Below, in pieces: positions 6,510 through 15,054 of a DNA stretch of 32,254 nt. How positions within the stretch are numbered: position 1 is the stretch's first letter; each line of letters opens with the position of its first letter. The notes under the pieces are model-generated. The model saw only the letters and a program-made list of their open reading frames with translations, was not told where the DNA came from and did not search any database. The stretch lies in IMG/VR virus record IMGVR_UViG_3300022693_003247, positions 1-32,254 of that record, one strand, 5' to 3'. This DNA comes from a virus. The translations under genes and the position numbers were made by a program.

Positions 6510-6596
6510 ATGAACAAATCTGAAAACGAGAAAATGAAACTGTGTATAGCTTATAATAGTAAAAGCAAGAATATAAAAAGAAGATGGAGGAAGTAG
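6510..6596 (+). CDS. 28-residue basic leader-like peptide
   Basis: AAGGAGGG lies just upstream of tandem ATGs at 6507 and 6510. The frame reads MNKSENEKMKLCIAYNSKSK and ends NIKRRWRK. It is strongly basic at the C-terminus. The stop codon is two bases before the best start of the next gene (ATG 6599), and the Shine-Dalgarno of that gene lies inside this frame, so the arrangement looks like a translationally coupled leader peptide. Its own function is unknown. Confidence 0.5.
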   Translation: MNKSENEKMKLCIAYNSKSKNIKRRWRK

Positions 6597-6598
6597 CG

Positions 6599-6850
6599 AT
6601 GAAAAAAGTTGATAAACCAGAATTCAAAGAGATGGGAGCAGGGGGAGAGAAGAAAAACAAAATTAAATCAATTTCAACTGATTATGAAGATGATGATTAT
6701 GTAGAAGAAGATGGTTGTGCTATATTTATTTTTTATTTTTTTCTTTATTTTTTTCTTATTTTAAGAGTCGGATTATATCTTCTAGTGTTTATTGTTTTAA
6801 TTATAATATTAATTCTTTTAAATGCATATTTGATTGCAGGTTGGAGTTAG
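6599..6850 (+). CDS. Small membrane protein (83 aa), function unknown
   Basis: The first 38 residues are charged and hydrophilic (many Lys, then an acidic DYEDDDYVEEDG patch). The rest is a continuous hydrophobic stretch of about 40 residues beginning AIFIFYFFLYFF and containing one Arg, consistent with two membrane helices in a tight hairpin. I place the start at ATG 6599 because GGAGG precedes it at good spacing; an upstream in-frame ATG at 6584 lacks one. The gene converges on, and overlaps by four bases, the phospholipase-like gene on the other strand. Size and topology would suit a holin or an exclusion protein, but there is no direct evidence. The run of T-rich codons could also be non-coding DNA. 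Confidence 0.5.
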   Translation: MKKVDKPEFKEMGAGGEKKNKIKSISTDYEDDDYVEEDGCAIFIFYFFLYFFLILRVGLYLLVFIVLIIILILLNAYLIAGWS

Positions 6851-7194
6851 GATAACCTCTCCCATTTCTTCTTATAACGAATCCAACCAAATGCCCTGAC
6901 CCCAAGATAATATACCTTTGAAAGAATCGGATAACCCAACCCTTTGAGCATGCACTTGAACAACCTGTCGGCTTCTTTCCTGCTCACCACTCCTGTTGAA
7001 TACAGATAATCATGCATCACACAAGCTGGGTTCTTAACCACATTCAATGGAAGGTCAGGAACCAGAGTGCAACCATCGGACTTTTCATAATACCCATCTT
7101 CACAGGCTTCTTTGAAATACTTGAAACAATCTTTGTCTATATTCTTCTTCCGGCAGTGGCCTAAAATATAAGATTCTTCTATTGTTATTGTCAT
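6847..7194 (-). CDS. DUF1353 / phospholipase A2-like protein
   Basis: A 115-residue protein with the core ACVMHDYLYS (Cys58, His61, Asp62), then SRKEADRLFKCML with Asp76, and a closing YYLGVRAFGWIRYKKK. This order matches the DUF1353 pattern and resembles the C-x-x-H-D active-site helix of secreted phospholipase A2. Six cysteines (14, 23, 31, 42, 58, 81) would allow disulfides. The family occurs near phage tail and lysis genes, and its enzymatic activity is largely unproven. It is the last gene of the leftward virion operon, overlapping the preceding stop by four bases. A role in breaching or altering a host membrane at entry or lysis is inference. Confidence 0.7.
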   Translation of the reverse strand: MTITIEESYILGHCRKKNIDKDCFKYFKEACEDGYYEKSDGCTLVPDLPLNVVKNPACVMHDYLYSTGVVSRKEADRLFKCMLKGLGYPILSKVYYLGVRAFGWIRYKKKWERLS

Positions 7195-8846
7195 GATTCA
7201 GTCAATGTTTTTTTGAAATAGGAACCAATCGCAGAGGCCAGTATGTCCCATGCTTTAGGAGGGGTGTCTAATGACTTTGCTATTTTATTGAACAGGGTTG
7301 CAGTGGCCGGAGAGCGTTGCACTTTATTCAATGCGATAGCAGTCAAGAACAGAGGATTGAATATGGTCCCACTAGCTAGACTGCCGCCTAAAAATATTGT
7401 ATCGATTAAACCGAACGCTACATTCTTTGAGTTCTTCGCCATCTTATCCTGTAGGGCTTGCCTAACAGGAATTAAAGTACTTATTCTTTTTCTTAAGGCA
7501 TTCAACTCTGAGCCACTAGTGACTGTATTTTCAAGCAAATCTTTGGACTCACCCCAAATCATCTTTGCAACTTTTTTCTTTGCTGATTCCGATGTGCTGT
7601 CTCCAAATTTGAATGTAGCACCTTCTCCATAACTGGCTCTAATATCATCGAGGTCCATTATATTTATTTTTGAAGGACCACTCCCCACTACGGCGGCATT
7701 GGAGTTGACAGTAGAGAATCTCTTTTTTATATTTTCAACTGCTGTGTTCATAGACCTCTCAATCACTCCAGCTTCAGAAACATTGTTCTTTGATAAACTT
7801 TGTCCCTTCTTTATAATTGAAGAAATGAGATCGTCTAGGCTCGCTTGTGGTTGCCCTTCCAGTAATGGTCTTGCTTGGTCTTTGAGCTGCTTCGTCTTAT
7901 TGAGAGTGTTATTGAACATATCTCCAATAGAGCGTCCTCCAAGATCTTCATCGAAAATGGTATCAACTTTAAATCCTTCTTTTCTCAATTTGTCCGTTGC
8001 TCCTATCGCAGTTGAAAACACTTTCTTTGCGATCGGTTTTGAGAATGATGCTAACTTTGATATAGTCTGAGTCGCAACAGGGAACACGGCAGAAATTATT
8101 GACACCGCCTTCACGTTGTCATCAATCTCAGCCCTTTGTGCAGCACTGACTGTTCCGGCTGCCAACCCTTCAAGTATCGGTCTCACACCAATGTTCTTCC
8201 CGAATGTCAACAGCTTGCCAACTTTCCCAAGCTTGTCGATTGACGCCATGGCTCTATTCACTCCACCACTGGCCCCAATAAATTGCATGATGTCTGTACC
8301 TGTCTTGAATGCAGACTGCACTTTACCTTGCGGTTTTAAAATGTCTTCAAACGTTTCTAGTGCTGCGGCTGGTTCATCCAGAGACAGGCCTTCTCTCACG
8401 GAACCTTCAGGAACAACGGCCTGCAAACCACGTCTGCCAAGTTCCCCAGCTCCTAACCCTGTCTTTGCAAAACTCTGAAAGACCCCTCCGATAGCAGCGC
8501 CAAATGGATCTGTACCAAATCCGAAAGATTCTAATAATGTTTTTAATTTGCTAGGTTTCGTTCTCCTAGCGGTTTCTATCGTGGCCTGTCCACGTTCCAA
8601 TCCTTCAGGTGAGATGTTTCCAGTTGCTTTCAGTCCAAGTAATTTCTGTAATGCACTAGGTTGTTGTACTTCTGTTTGTGATATAGTACCTGAACCAAGT
8701 TGAGTCGGTGTTTCAATATCAGAAAAGCTCACACCCTCAATGGAGTTACCTCTATTGATAAATGAAGTCAGAACGTCCTTACTGGATAAGTGAGTTGGTT
8801 TCCTGGATAAGACATCTCTAAACTGATCTCTGGTCAATACAGGCAT
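7191..8846 (-). CDS. Large internal virion / DNA-ejection protein candidate (551 aa)
   Basis: Mostly helical, rich in Ala, Ser, Lys and Gly, with glycine-rich, weakly hydrophobic stretches (FGFGTDPFGAAIGGVFQS near 108-125, and GASGGVNRAMAS) and a second hydrophobic region near the C-terminus (IDTIFLGGSLASGTIFNPLF). No catalytic motif is visible. It is the largest of three consecutive structural-type genes between the tail hub region and the end of the operon, the position and composition of ejection proteins in other podoviruses (T7 gp14-16, P22 gp7/16/20). It would leave the virion and span the cell envelope. A Shine-Dalgarno AAGGA precedes the ATG. Assignment is by context. Confidence 0.55.
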   Translation of the reverse strand: MPVLTRDQFRDVLSRKPTHLSSKDVLTSFINRGNSIEGVSFSDIETPTQLGSGTISQTEVQQPSALQKLLGLKATGNISPEGLERGQATIETARRTKPSKLKTLLESFGFGTDPFGAAIGGVFQSFAKTGLGAGELGRRGLQAVVPEGSVREGLSLDEPAAALETFEDILKPQGKVQSAFKTGTDIMQFIGASGGVNRAMASIDKLGKVGKLLTFGKNIGVRPILEGLAAGTVSAAQRAEIDDNVKAVSIISAVFPVATQTISKLASFSKPIAKKVFSTAIGATDKLRKEGFKVDTIFDEDLGGRSIGDMFNNTLNKTKQLKDQARPLLEGQPQASLDDLISSIIKKGQSLSKNNVSEAGVIERSMNTAVENIKKRFSTVNSNAAVVGSGPSKINIMDLDDIRASYGEGATFKFGDSTSESAKKKVAKMIWGESKDLLENTVTSGSELNALRKRISTLIPVRQALQDKMAKNSKNVAFGLIDTIFLGGSLASGTIFNPLFLTAIALNKVQRSPATATLFNKIAKSLDTPPKAWDILASAIGSYFKKTLTES

Positions 8847-8847
8847 G

Positions 8848-10245
8848 CTAGAATCCTTCGCTACTTAGAAAATCATCCGCTGTTGTTGTTTGTTGCCCTG
8901 GTTGTTCAAACTGTGAGAACTTAGTCTCACCTATTTGAATGGCTGGAGTTGACAGTACCTCTCTCTGAAGGTCAATGATCTCCTGCTCTTCTTTTGAAGA
9001 TAATAAATTAGGGTCGTTAAATGCATCGTTGAATCTCTGCTTCTCATCAAAGGTGAGTGAGACTTGCTCAATTTGTCTGCCGTCCGGCAACATTCTTTTC
9101 CCAGAAGAGGCTCTTGATTTGAGCAATCCGAGATCAATCCCGGCAACTTCAAGGGCTTTCGATAATCTAAGCGCATTTGAAAGAGACTGTTTTATTTTTT
9201 GAATAGCTCCCGCTTCAGTGTCGGTTCCTGAAATCAAAGTGGATTCAATACGCTCTATAATTCCCTCGATCACTCTATTTTGTCCGGTCAGGATGCTGTT
9301 CAAAGCAAGGACGGTCTCTGTGACTTGGCCAGGGAAAGCCGCTGATCTAGGTGCAATATTCACAAATCCTCCAAACAACTTATCTGCGAATTGAGCCGCT
9401 CCACCAAGGGCTGCCCCAGGGAACCCACTGAATCCACCTTGCTCTTCTAGTTTGCCTTTGAATTGAGCAACCAACTGCTTAAATTGACTCACTGTTTTTT
9501 TGAAGTTTGTATCTGCCTTGAGTTGTTCTTTGAGTGCCATTGTTCTAGTGGCAGCGGTTTGTTTGACATCTTTATCAACTCTCCTAGCCGCCCTCAACAT
9601 GTCGTTGGCTTCATCTTGCGTTATATCATCTGGGATCACGACATCTGGATCAGTCTCATTAATTTTGTCCAGTGTGTCGTCAAGCTTGTTTCTTCTGTCT
9701 CTGAGAACTTTCCTACCTTCTTTGTCCAGTGTGGCGATACGCTGTTCCACCCTGCTTTTTTCTTTTTTTAATTCTTTAGCCTCCTCTTTAAAGTTGTCAG
9801 AGAATTCTGGGGCGAAAGAACTCAGCGCTGCATTTTTTGTAGCTGTTGCAATCTGTTGATTTATTGCCTCTATATTTCTACGCTGTTCCCTGATCAATCC
9901 ACCGATTTGTGAAAATTCAATATCTTCCGTAATATTACTTGGCGTGCCTCTGTCGAGAGTTTTTAACTCTTGGTTTCTCCGTGGGTTTTGTCCGGCCCCT
10001 CTAAACAGAGACGAACCAAAACCTCCTTGTCCTGTACCTGGAATGCCAGGCAGACCTGAGCCACCACTAATCAACTCTTGGATTCGTTGAGCTTTCTGAG
10101 CCTCACGTCTGTCTTTCATGTCGAGGATGCCTTCTTCCAATTGGAGTCGGTTCCTCAAGTCTTCTTTTTTATTTCTGCTCGTAAGAAATTGCTTTGAGCC
10201 ACCATCTACGGCACCACCTAAAAAATCTAATAAGTTAGAGGCCAT
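8848..10245 (-). CDS. Coiled-coil virion protein, ejection protein candidate (465 aa)
   Basis: The N-terminus MASNLLDFLGGAVDGGSKQF is followed by a charged helix and then a glycine/proline linker (about 60-95). Residues about 110-260 form long charged heptad-like helices (KEEAKELKKEKSRVEQRIA and similar). A Gly/Phe-rich segment (GGFSGFPGAALGGAAQF near 275-290) could insert in a membrane, and the C-terminus is polar. No enzyme motif. The start codon overlaps the stop of the upstream gene by one base. Together with its two neighbours it forms a three-gene set typical of podoviral internal proteins; I cannot assign it to a named homologue. Confidence 0.55.
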   Translation of the reverse strand: MASNLLDFLGGAVDGGSKQFLTSRNKKEDLRNRLQLEEGILDMKDRREAQKAQRIQELISGGSGLPGIPGTGQGGFGSSLFRGAGQNPRRNQELKTLDRGTPSNITEDIEFSQIGGLIREQRRNIEAINQQIATATKNAALSSFAPEFSDNFKEEAKELKKEKSRVEQRIATLDKEGRKVLRDRRNKLDDTLDKINETDPDVVIPDDITQDEANDMLRAARRVDKDVKQTAATRTMALKEQLKADTNFKKTVSQFKQLVAQFKGKLEEQGGFSGFPGAALGGAAQFADKLFGGFVNIAPRSAAFPGQVTETVLALNSILTGQNRVIEGIIERIESTLISGTDTEAGAIQKIKQSLSNALRLSKALEVAGIDLGLLKSRASSGKRMLPDGRQIEQVSLTFDEKQRFNDAFNDPNLLSSKEEQEIIDLQREVLSTPAIQIGETKFSQFEQPGQQTTTADDFLSSEGF

Positions 10246-11447
10246 TAGTTCAACCCCCCAAACCCACTTGCAGGATTGAATGTAAACCCTGGTTGTTGAT
10301 TTCTTTTAAACTGATTGAATAAATTTGTGTCAACATCTATAAGGCTCTGATTAGGATTGAATGAGGAGCCTCTAGAACTATTTTGAGCGTTTAAAAATTG
10401 ATTGAAATTAAACCCTCCACCGCTACCACCGCCACCTTGATTTCCGAAGAACCCCTGAGCTCCTCCTATTACAGCCCCAGGTGGTCCGCCCGTGAGGAAG
10501 CCCACACCAGCCCCAAATAAACCAGAGCCGATTCTACTTAGAGTGGCCCTCTTCTTGTCCCTCTCCGCTTGCCTTCTGGCTTCTTCCTGAGCAATTAACT
10601 GTTGATTGAACTTCAGCACATCAAGATCAAACCCTAAATCAAATTGTCTCTTTCCTTCTTCGAAACGATGAACGTCCAAACCAAACCCAAGCGTGTTGAA
10701 GAACGAACCCGTACTGAGTCCTTGAGAGAACTGGAATATGTCTTGCCCACCTTGCAGTTGACCTTGTTGTAATTGGATTGCAATGTTCTTGAGTTCTTGC
10801 TCTCTGTCTAAACGATCCTGTTCAATTGCAATATCGAGGTCCCTTGTGAATGTAGTGAATGGGTCTTCAAATGTTCTGGCTCTCGTTTCTGCAAATACTT
10901 TGGCGGCCTCACCGCTGAATGTATTTTGAGTTTCGGAAAATATTCCTCTAGCGTTTAAGTCTTCTACACCTGCTCGTAGGCTTTCATCTAAAAAGAACCC
11001 GAACTCAGACTTCGCTCTGTCTCGGAGCCGGCCTCTTTGTTCATCACTCACAGTCGATATAGGAAATGTTCCACCTAATATTTGGTCAATGAGACTCTGA
11101 ACCCGTCCTCTGTTCTCATCTAGGAAGCCTCTGTCTGCCCTGGCTTGATCTGCCAATTCTTGAAGTTGAGGAATATTCCCTATGTCTTTGAATCGATTCT
11201 TTAATGACACGCTGGTAGAACTTGATCCGCTGGTAGAACTTGATCCGCCGCCACCATCACCAAGTGGAATCAGTTTACCAGCATTGAAGAGTTGAACTTC
11301 TAGTGATCCCCTCTTCAATAACCCTCTTGCTTTTGCTTTTGCAATTGCAGACTCATCAACTCTACCATCGCCGTCTTCGTCCACGAAAAATTCAGAGGGG
11401 GATATCTTGTCAAAGAAGTTGTTTATTATTGAATCGTTAACTCCCAT
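10245..11447 (-). CDS. Virion protein with EF-hand-like loop and glycine-zipper segment (400 aa)
   Basis: Residues 22-33 (VDEDGDGRVDES) match an EF-hand/dockerin-type calcium loop, DxDGDGxxDE. After it comes a Gly/Ser linker with a duplicated GSSSTS unit (about 75-90), long glutamine- and arginine-rich helices, and a glycine-zipper hydrophobic stretch (GSGLFGAGVGFLTGGPPGAV, about 312-331). The C-terminal 70 residues are Asn, Gln, Gly and Phe rich and low in complexity. A calcium-dependent fold plus a membrane-active glycine zipper would suit a protein that moves from the capsid into the cell envelope; this is inference. AGGAAA precedes the ATG, and it overlaps the upstream gene by 11 bases. 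Confidence 0.55.
   Translation of the reverse strand: MGVNDSIINNFFDKISPSEFFVDEDGDGRVDESAIAKAKARGLLKRGSLEVQLFNAGKLIPLGDGGGGSSSTSGSSSTSVSLKNRFKDIGNIPQLQELADQARADRGFLDENRGRVQSLIDQILGGTFPISTVSDEQRGRLRDRAKSEFGFFLDESLRAGVEDLNARGIFSETQNTFSGEAAKVFAETRARTFEDPFTTFTRDLDIAIEQDRLDREQELKNIAIQLQQGQLQGGQDIFQFSQGLSTGSFFNTLGFGLDVHRFEEGKRQFDLGFDLDVLKFNQQLIAQEEARRQAERDKKRATLSRIGSGLFGAGVGFLTGGPPGAVIGGAQGFFGNQGGGGSGGGFNFNQFLNAQNSSRGSSFNPNQSLIDVDTNLFNQFKRNQQPGFTFNPASGFGGLN
11211..11246 (-). repeat. Perfect 2 x 18-bp tandem repeat
   Basis: GCTGGTAGAACTTGATCC occurs twice without interruption. It is in frame and encodes the six-residue linker unit GSSSTS twice in the calcium-loop protein. Copy number may vary between related phages by slippage. 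Confidence 0.9.
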
Positions 11448-11661
11448 CTTTCAATTTCCTAATCTCGTGCTCTATAAATGCCTTTACGGCCAAATCTACT
11501 CGGTTCGTAATTTCTGCTTCATTCACTTCCTTGAAGAGATTGTGTTTTAGTTCTTTTTCATAACGTTTCATGGTCTTGTCGAGAATGGACACTACGGTCT
11601 TCTGGTGTTTCTTTGTTAGATTCTCGTCTTTAAATATAATGTCAAATTGTCCGGCGACCAT
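11437..11661 (-). CDS. Hypothetical small protein (74 aa)
   Basis: A charged, helical protein (KKHQKTVVSILDKTMKRYEK and EITNRVDLAVKAFIEHEIRK) without membrane segments or motifs. It starts one base into the stop of the upstream gene and overlaps the next gene by 11 bases, so it is a coupled member of the virion operon. It could be a small structural accessory or chaperone for the adjacent internal proteins. No family recognised. Confidence 0.6.
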   Translation of the reverse strand: MVAGQFDIIFKDENLTKKHQKTVVSILDKTMKRYEKELKHNLFKEVNEAEITNRVDLAVKAFIEHEIRKLKDGS

Positions 11662-12011
11662 TACATTGCCTTGTATTTCAACGCTTCAACCACTTCGACT
11701 AGTTCTTCAACAATTGCTCTTAACTCAGGAACGCTATTAGACAACGCAGCATCTGATTTCATTTTTCCGTAATCTTTTCCTTTGATGATAGAATCATAAC
11801 AAACAATATTAGAAGGTGAATCATCCCAGTGCCTACCAGTTTTAAACAACTCTTCGGCTCTTGCTAAAATAGCTTCTCTTGCTAAATTATTATTGTCTGG
11901 CAGGCCACTTAGCGGGCAGAGTCTTCTATCTGTTCCACTAATAAGAAGCACTCTTACTTCACGCCCATCTTCACTTAGTTTATCCGATATTATTTTATCA
12001 ATTGTAATCAT
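11661..12011 (-). CDS. Hypothetical protein (116 aa)
   Basis: The N-terminal part has beta-like strands (MITIDKIISDKLSEDGREVR, VLLISGT), then a mixed region with three cysteines, then a C-terminal amphipathic helix (VPELRAIVEELVEVVEALKY) that could form a coiled coil. An AGGGAG Shine-Dalgarno precedes the ATG. The gene overlaps both neighbours by one base. Position between the fibre-like protein and a small helical protein suggests a virion or assembly factor, but no domain is recognised. Confidence 0.6.
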   Translation of the reverse strand: MITIDKIISDKLSEDGREVRVLLISGTDRRLCPLSGLPDNNNLAREAILARAEELFKTGRHWDDSPSNIVCYDSIIKGKDYGKMKSDAALSNSVPELRAIVEELVEVVEALKYKAM

Positions 12012-12838
12012 TATGTAAAACTCCCTTTAATTTTCCACTTATAACCATAAAATTGTGCATTAAGAAATGTTCCACCACTATTCCAAGATGCTAAAAAAGT
12101 TGTGGTTCCTATATTATCTGGCCATAAAACAGAATTTCCAGGTGCGGTGTCCTGAAATTCTGCAACCGTTTCAGGATTATTAGCTGTAGTTTTTCTACCA
12201 ATAAAAATCATCCCTGGAGCCGACATATCAACAGAATCCATGGTCACACCAAGCGTAATAGTTTCTGTCATAGTAGCTGATCCTGCACCCGTAAGGTAAC
12301 TTGTACCTTCAATTTCATCATTTCTGAAATTAACCAACTTGACACCGGTAATGTCTGTATCCGAATCACAGAAAATAGATCCAATTAATCTGACATTGGT
12401 TCCTGACGTGCCTGGATTAGATGCACCAGGTGTGGCTTGATTTGTTTGAACATCAATCGTGAAGGTGCTTGTAGTTGTGTCGGCGACAAGGTAAACATCA
12501 TTCCATTTTGAAGCAGTTAATGACGGTGTATCTGTAAGGGCTGATGTGTTTCTTCGAAGCTCACCATTGATCATTGCTGACCCTGCCCCGACAGAGAGCA
12601 CTGTATCTGAATCACGTGTCAGCCAACATCCATCTAGGAAATTCTCCTGTACATCCACAAGTTTTGCATCACTTGGAGTGGCCGTGATCTTAGACATTAG
12701 GATTTCTGCACCAGCCGCTAAGTTATCCTCATCAATATTTCCATTTAAAAGCGTCTTGATTGTTGTGAAGTTGCCGTCAACCTCAGTTGCATCCCCGTCC
12801 GTTCCGTTTGTGATTGAGTTGAGTGATATGGTTCCCAT
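12011..12838 (-). CDS. Fibre- or decoration-like virion protein (275 aa)
   Basis: The first 60 residues, with TNGTDGDATEVDGNFTTIK and LLNGNIDEDNLAAGAEI, match the repeating pattern at the start of many phage tail-fibre and head-fibre proteins, where it attaches the fibre to the particle. The rest is Thr, Ser, Gly and Asn rich with short beta strands and ends in FLNAQFYGYKWKIKGS, suggesting a beta-sandwich tip. No enzyme motif is seen. AGGAGA precedes the ATG. It lies directly after the gp10-like tail gene, a usual site for fibre genes. It may bind the host or decorate the particle. Confidence 0.65.
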   Translation of the reverse strand: MGTISLNSITNGTDGDATEVDGNFTTIKTLLNGNIDEDNLAAGAEILMSKITATPSDAKLVDVQENFLDGCWLTRDSDTVLSVGAGSAMINGELRRNTSALTDTPSLTASKWNDVYLVADTTTSTFTIDVQTNQATPGASNPGTSGTNVRLIGSIFCDSDTDITGVKLVNFRNDEIEGTSYLTGAGSATMTETITLGVTMDSVDMSAPGMIFIGRKTTANNPETVAEFQDTAPGNSVLWPDNIGTTTFLASWNSGGTFLNAQFYGYKWKIKGSFT

Positions 12839-12847
12839 TATTTTCTC

Positions 12848-14353
12848 CTATAGATCCGTTTCAATTCTTTTTTTGAGTAGTTGAGCTGTTATGGACCATC
12901 CAGCGATATTGACTCTTTTTCCTGAAGTTTTTGTCACAAATTTCAAAACAAGTGACTTCCCCATTTTTCTGATTCCAACAGAATAATTTTTAAACGTATC
13001 GAATGCCCATGTGAAGTTTCCCCAAACCATGGTACCCCACTGAGGTAACGATTGTGTGGTCACAGTCTTCAAAGAATCGAATGAGGGAAACTCACCCACT
13101 CCGTAATGGATCTCTAGTGGGGTACCGGAGGAGGTGCCCTTCATGAGTACAGTGACCGTGTGGAAACGTTTCAGAATGTCATGCGCGTCAAAGTCATATG
13201 CCTTGGTGATGATGGTCCCTGTGATCGTGTCGCCATCATCGGTTTGTGCGACATCATCGAATTTGTAAATGATTCCACCGTTTGAATCTGTTCTTGAATC
13301 TCCGAATTTAATCTGCCACTTACCAGTTGAGTCTACGCCTCTGCCATAACACGAAATCTCTCTCCCTTCGGTGAACGAGATCCCTTGAACAATTTCATTG
13401 TAGTTGAAGACAATTTCTCGATCATTTACGGTCTCGTCATTCCTTCGAACGGACCATCGAATTTCTTGTTTGTTTGGGTCAAAGGTTCCTGAAATCAAAC
13501 CGAGTGTGTCCGTTTCTAATCCATCCCAAAAAGTTTTGATCTTCTGTTGAGACAGCTTAACCGGGATGGCTCCTATGGATGCGAAGATTGCATAGATCCC
13601 ATCACGAGCAGGCCAGAACAGGGCTTCCCCGGTAGACACAATCCCGTAGTGTGAAATACATCCAACCTCAGACAGCTTGAAGAAGTCAAATTGAGACCAT
13701 GCGTAACCAACCGTTCTGATTATTTTGTTTTTGAAAAATATGAAGAGGTTGTCCTTGAGTTCCCCTATGCCTGTGATCTCACCCCACTCAAAGTCCTGGA
13801 TGTTTGCAGCGGGCCATGATGAACCAACTCCCAACGCAGAACCTTGTAACCTGTTTTTGTTGGCTGCGATTCCAGCCACAAGCAGGAAGTTATTGTACAC
13901 GAGCAGGTACTTACCAGTTGGAGGTGAGCCGGATGTGCCCCCAAAGGAACCATCCTTAGATCTCTCTACTAGAGCGTCACTCTCATTGGCTGCGTAAACC
14001 TTGTCATGGAACAGAACGAAGTCTGTTCGCTCTGCGGTCCGTCCAGTCGCAACATCGCTTGGTGTGGACTCCAATAATTTAATCGTTGTGGAAAACGCGA
14101 AGAGGGTTTCTTGCCCTCCAGAATACTCAGCGACATACAATCCCAGAATCGCACCGCTGCCGACACTAGAGGACATTGTGTCTTTCGAAGTACCTGCTCG
14201 CATTTCAAGGTTGATTCTTTTTTCTGAACTTGGGACGTAATCAAAGTTTGTCAATTCATTCAGTTCGTTGTCTGAAATCATCTTGAAGGGTGAGAGGTCG
14301 TTCACCGTTCTATGATTGTGAAAATCCTTCTCTATGAGTTCTGTTGCCATCAT
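12848..14353 (-). CDS. P22 gp10-like tail / packaged-DNA stabilisation protein
   Basis: A 501-residue, beta-rich protein with repeated blade-like segments (FVLFHDKVYAANES, KYLLVYNNFLLVAG, LFIFFKNKIIRTVG, LFWPARDGIYAI). This matches the P22 gp10 type of podoviral tail-hub protein, which has a beta-propeller-like architecture, closes the portal channel after packaging and joins the adaptor to the distal tail. It directly follows the tail-adaptor gene, as in P22-like phages. The ATG at 14353 sits very close to GAGG, so the second Met (14350) may be the true start. Four-base overlap with the upstream gene. The family call is by pattern, not alignment. Confidence 0.75.
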   Translation of the reverse strand: MMATELIEKDFHNHRTVNDLSPFKMISDNELNELTNFDYVPSSEKRINLEMRAGTSKDTMSSSVGSGAILGLYVAEYSGGQETLFAFSTTIKLLESTPSDVATGRTAERTDFVLFHDKVYAANESDALVERSKDGSFGGTSGSPPTGKYLLVYNNFLLVAGIAANKNRLQGSALGVGSSWPAANIQDFEWGEITGIGELKDNLFIFFKNKIIRTVGYAWSQFDFFKLSEVGCISHYGIVSTGEALFWPARDGIYAIFASIGAIPVKLSQQKIKTFWDGLETDTLGLISGTFDPNKQEIRWSVRRNDETVNDREIVFNYNEIVQGISFTEGREISCYGRGVDSTGKWQIKFGDSRTDSNGGIIYKFDDVAQTDDGDTITGTIITKAYDFDAHDILKRFHTVTVLMKGTSSGTPLEIHYGVGEFPSFDSLKTVTTQSLPQWGTMVWGNFTWAFDTFKNYSVGIRKMGKSLVLKFVTKTSGKRVNIAGWSITAQLLKKRIETDL

Positions 14354-15054
14354 GTACCTCTACTAAACGGCCAAGGAGTGATCGGACGCCTCAATTTAAT
14401 TTGTTTCCAATTCTTAATGATTGAACCTTCAGGACTTCGATTGAAGTCAAGTCTTACCCAACGCCTGAATTGATCCAGCCCTTTGTTGAAGTCCCTATCA
14501 CTTTTTTGAATCATCTGTCCATCATGACCAAGGTAGTCGTAAATGCGTGACTTTCCTCCTAGGATTATAAGACGCTCCCATCTAATGTAATGCTCTGTTA
14601 AAGAACGGATGTCTGAATTTGCAGTCATCTCAGCGTCAAGTGCGTAGTAGTCTAGACGACCTGTGTACGCAGCACTCGAAGGCGGTCCAATATGAATGAC
14701 CCCGTCAAATTCAGAATAATAGGCTGGGCATCCATTCCCGATATCGTATAGTTTACGGATTCTCCACTCGTTCCAAGGAAGCCAGATAAGAGGATTAAAG
14801 TCTTTCCCTTCCGAATTCTGAAGTTGTATGTTTAGAATTCTGCTTTGGTCACTTGATGGAACACCAGTCAGTGCAGAGTCTCCAACAGTAGTGGTGAATG
14901 TTGTTGTCTTCTCAAGGTGTTGTGCTTTTGGGACTGTGTCATTTATTTCTGCAATCACATCATTGATTGCGTTCTTGACTTCCGTCCTCAATTCATCATC
15001 ATTTCCACTAAAATGATTGAGTATTTTATTTTGTATTTCCTGAAAGCTGGACAA
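14350..15054 (-). CDS. Head-to-tail adaptor protein (P22 gp4-type)
   Basis: The first 60 residues are helical (VKNAINDVIAEINDTVPKAQ). The middle has beta strands with LTGVPSSDQSRILNIQLQN and DGVIHIGPPSSAAYTGRLDYY, then a helical ring-forming C-terminal part (LTEHYIRWERLIILGGKSRI). This layout matches podoviral adaptor proteins that bind beneath the portal and start the tail. The start appears to be TTG at 15054, since no ATG lies in frame nearby, and it overlaps the glycosyltransferase gene by 29 bases. So it is tightly coupled to the glycan island rather than to the portal, which lies 14 kb away. Confidence 0.75.
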   Translation of the reverse strand: MSSFQEIQNKILNHFSGNDDELRTEVKNAINDVIAEINDTVPKAQHLEKTTTFTTTVGDSALTGVPSSDQSRILNIQLQNSEGKDFNPLIWLPWNEWRIRKLYDIGNGCPAYYSEFDGVIHIGPPSSAAYTGRLDYYALDAEMTANSDIRSLTEHYIRWERLIILGGKSRIYDYLGHDGQMIQKSDRDFNKGLDQFRRWVRLDFNRSPEGSIIKNWKQIKLRRPITPWPFSRGT

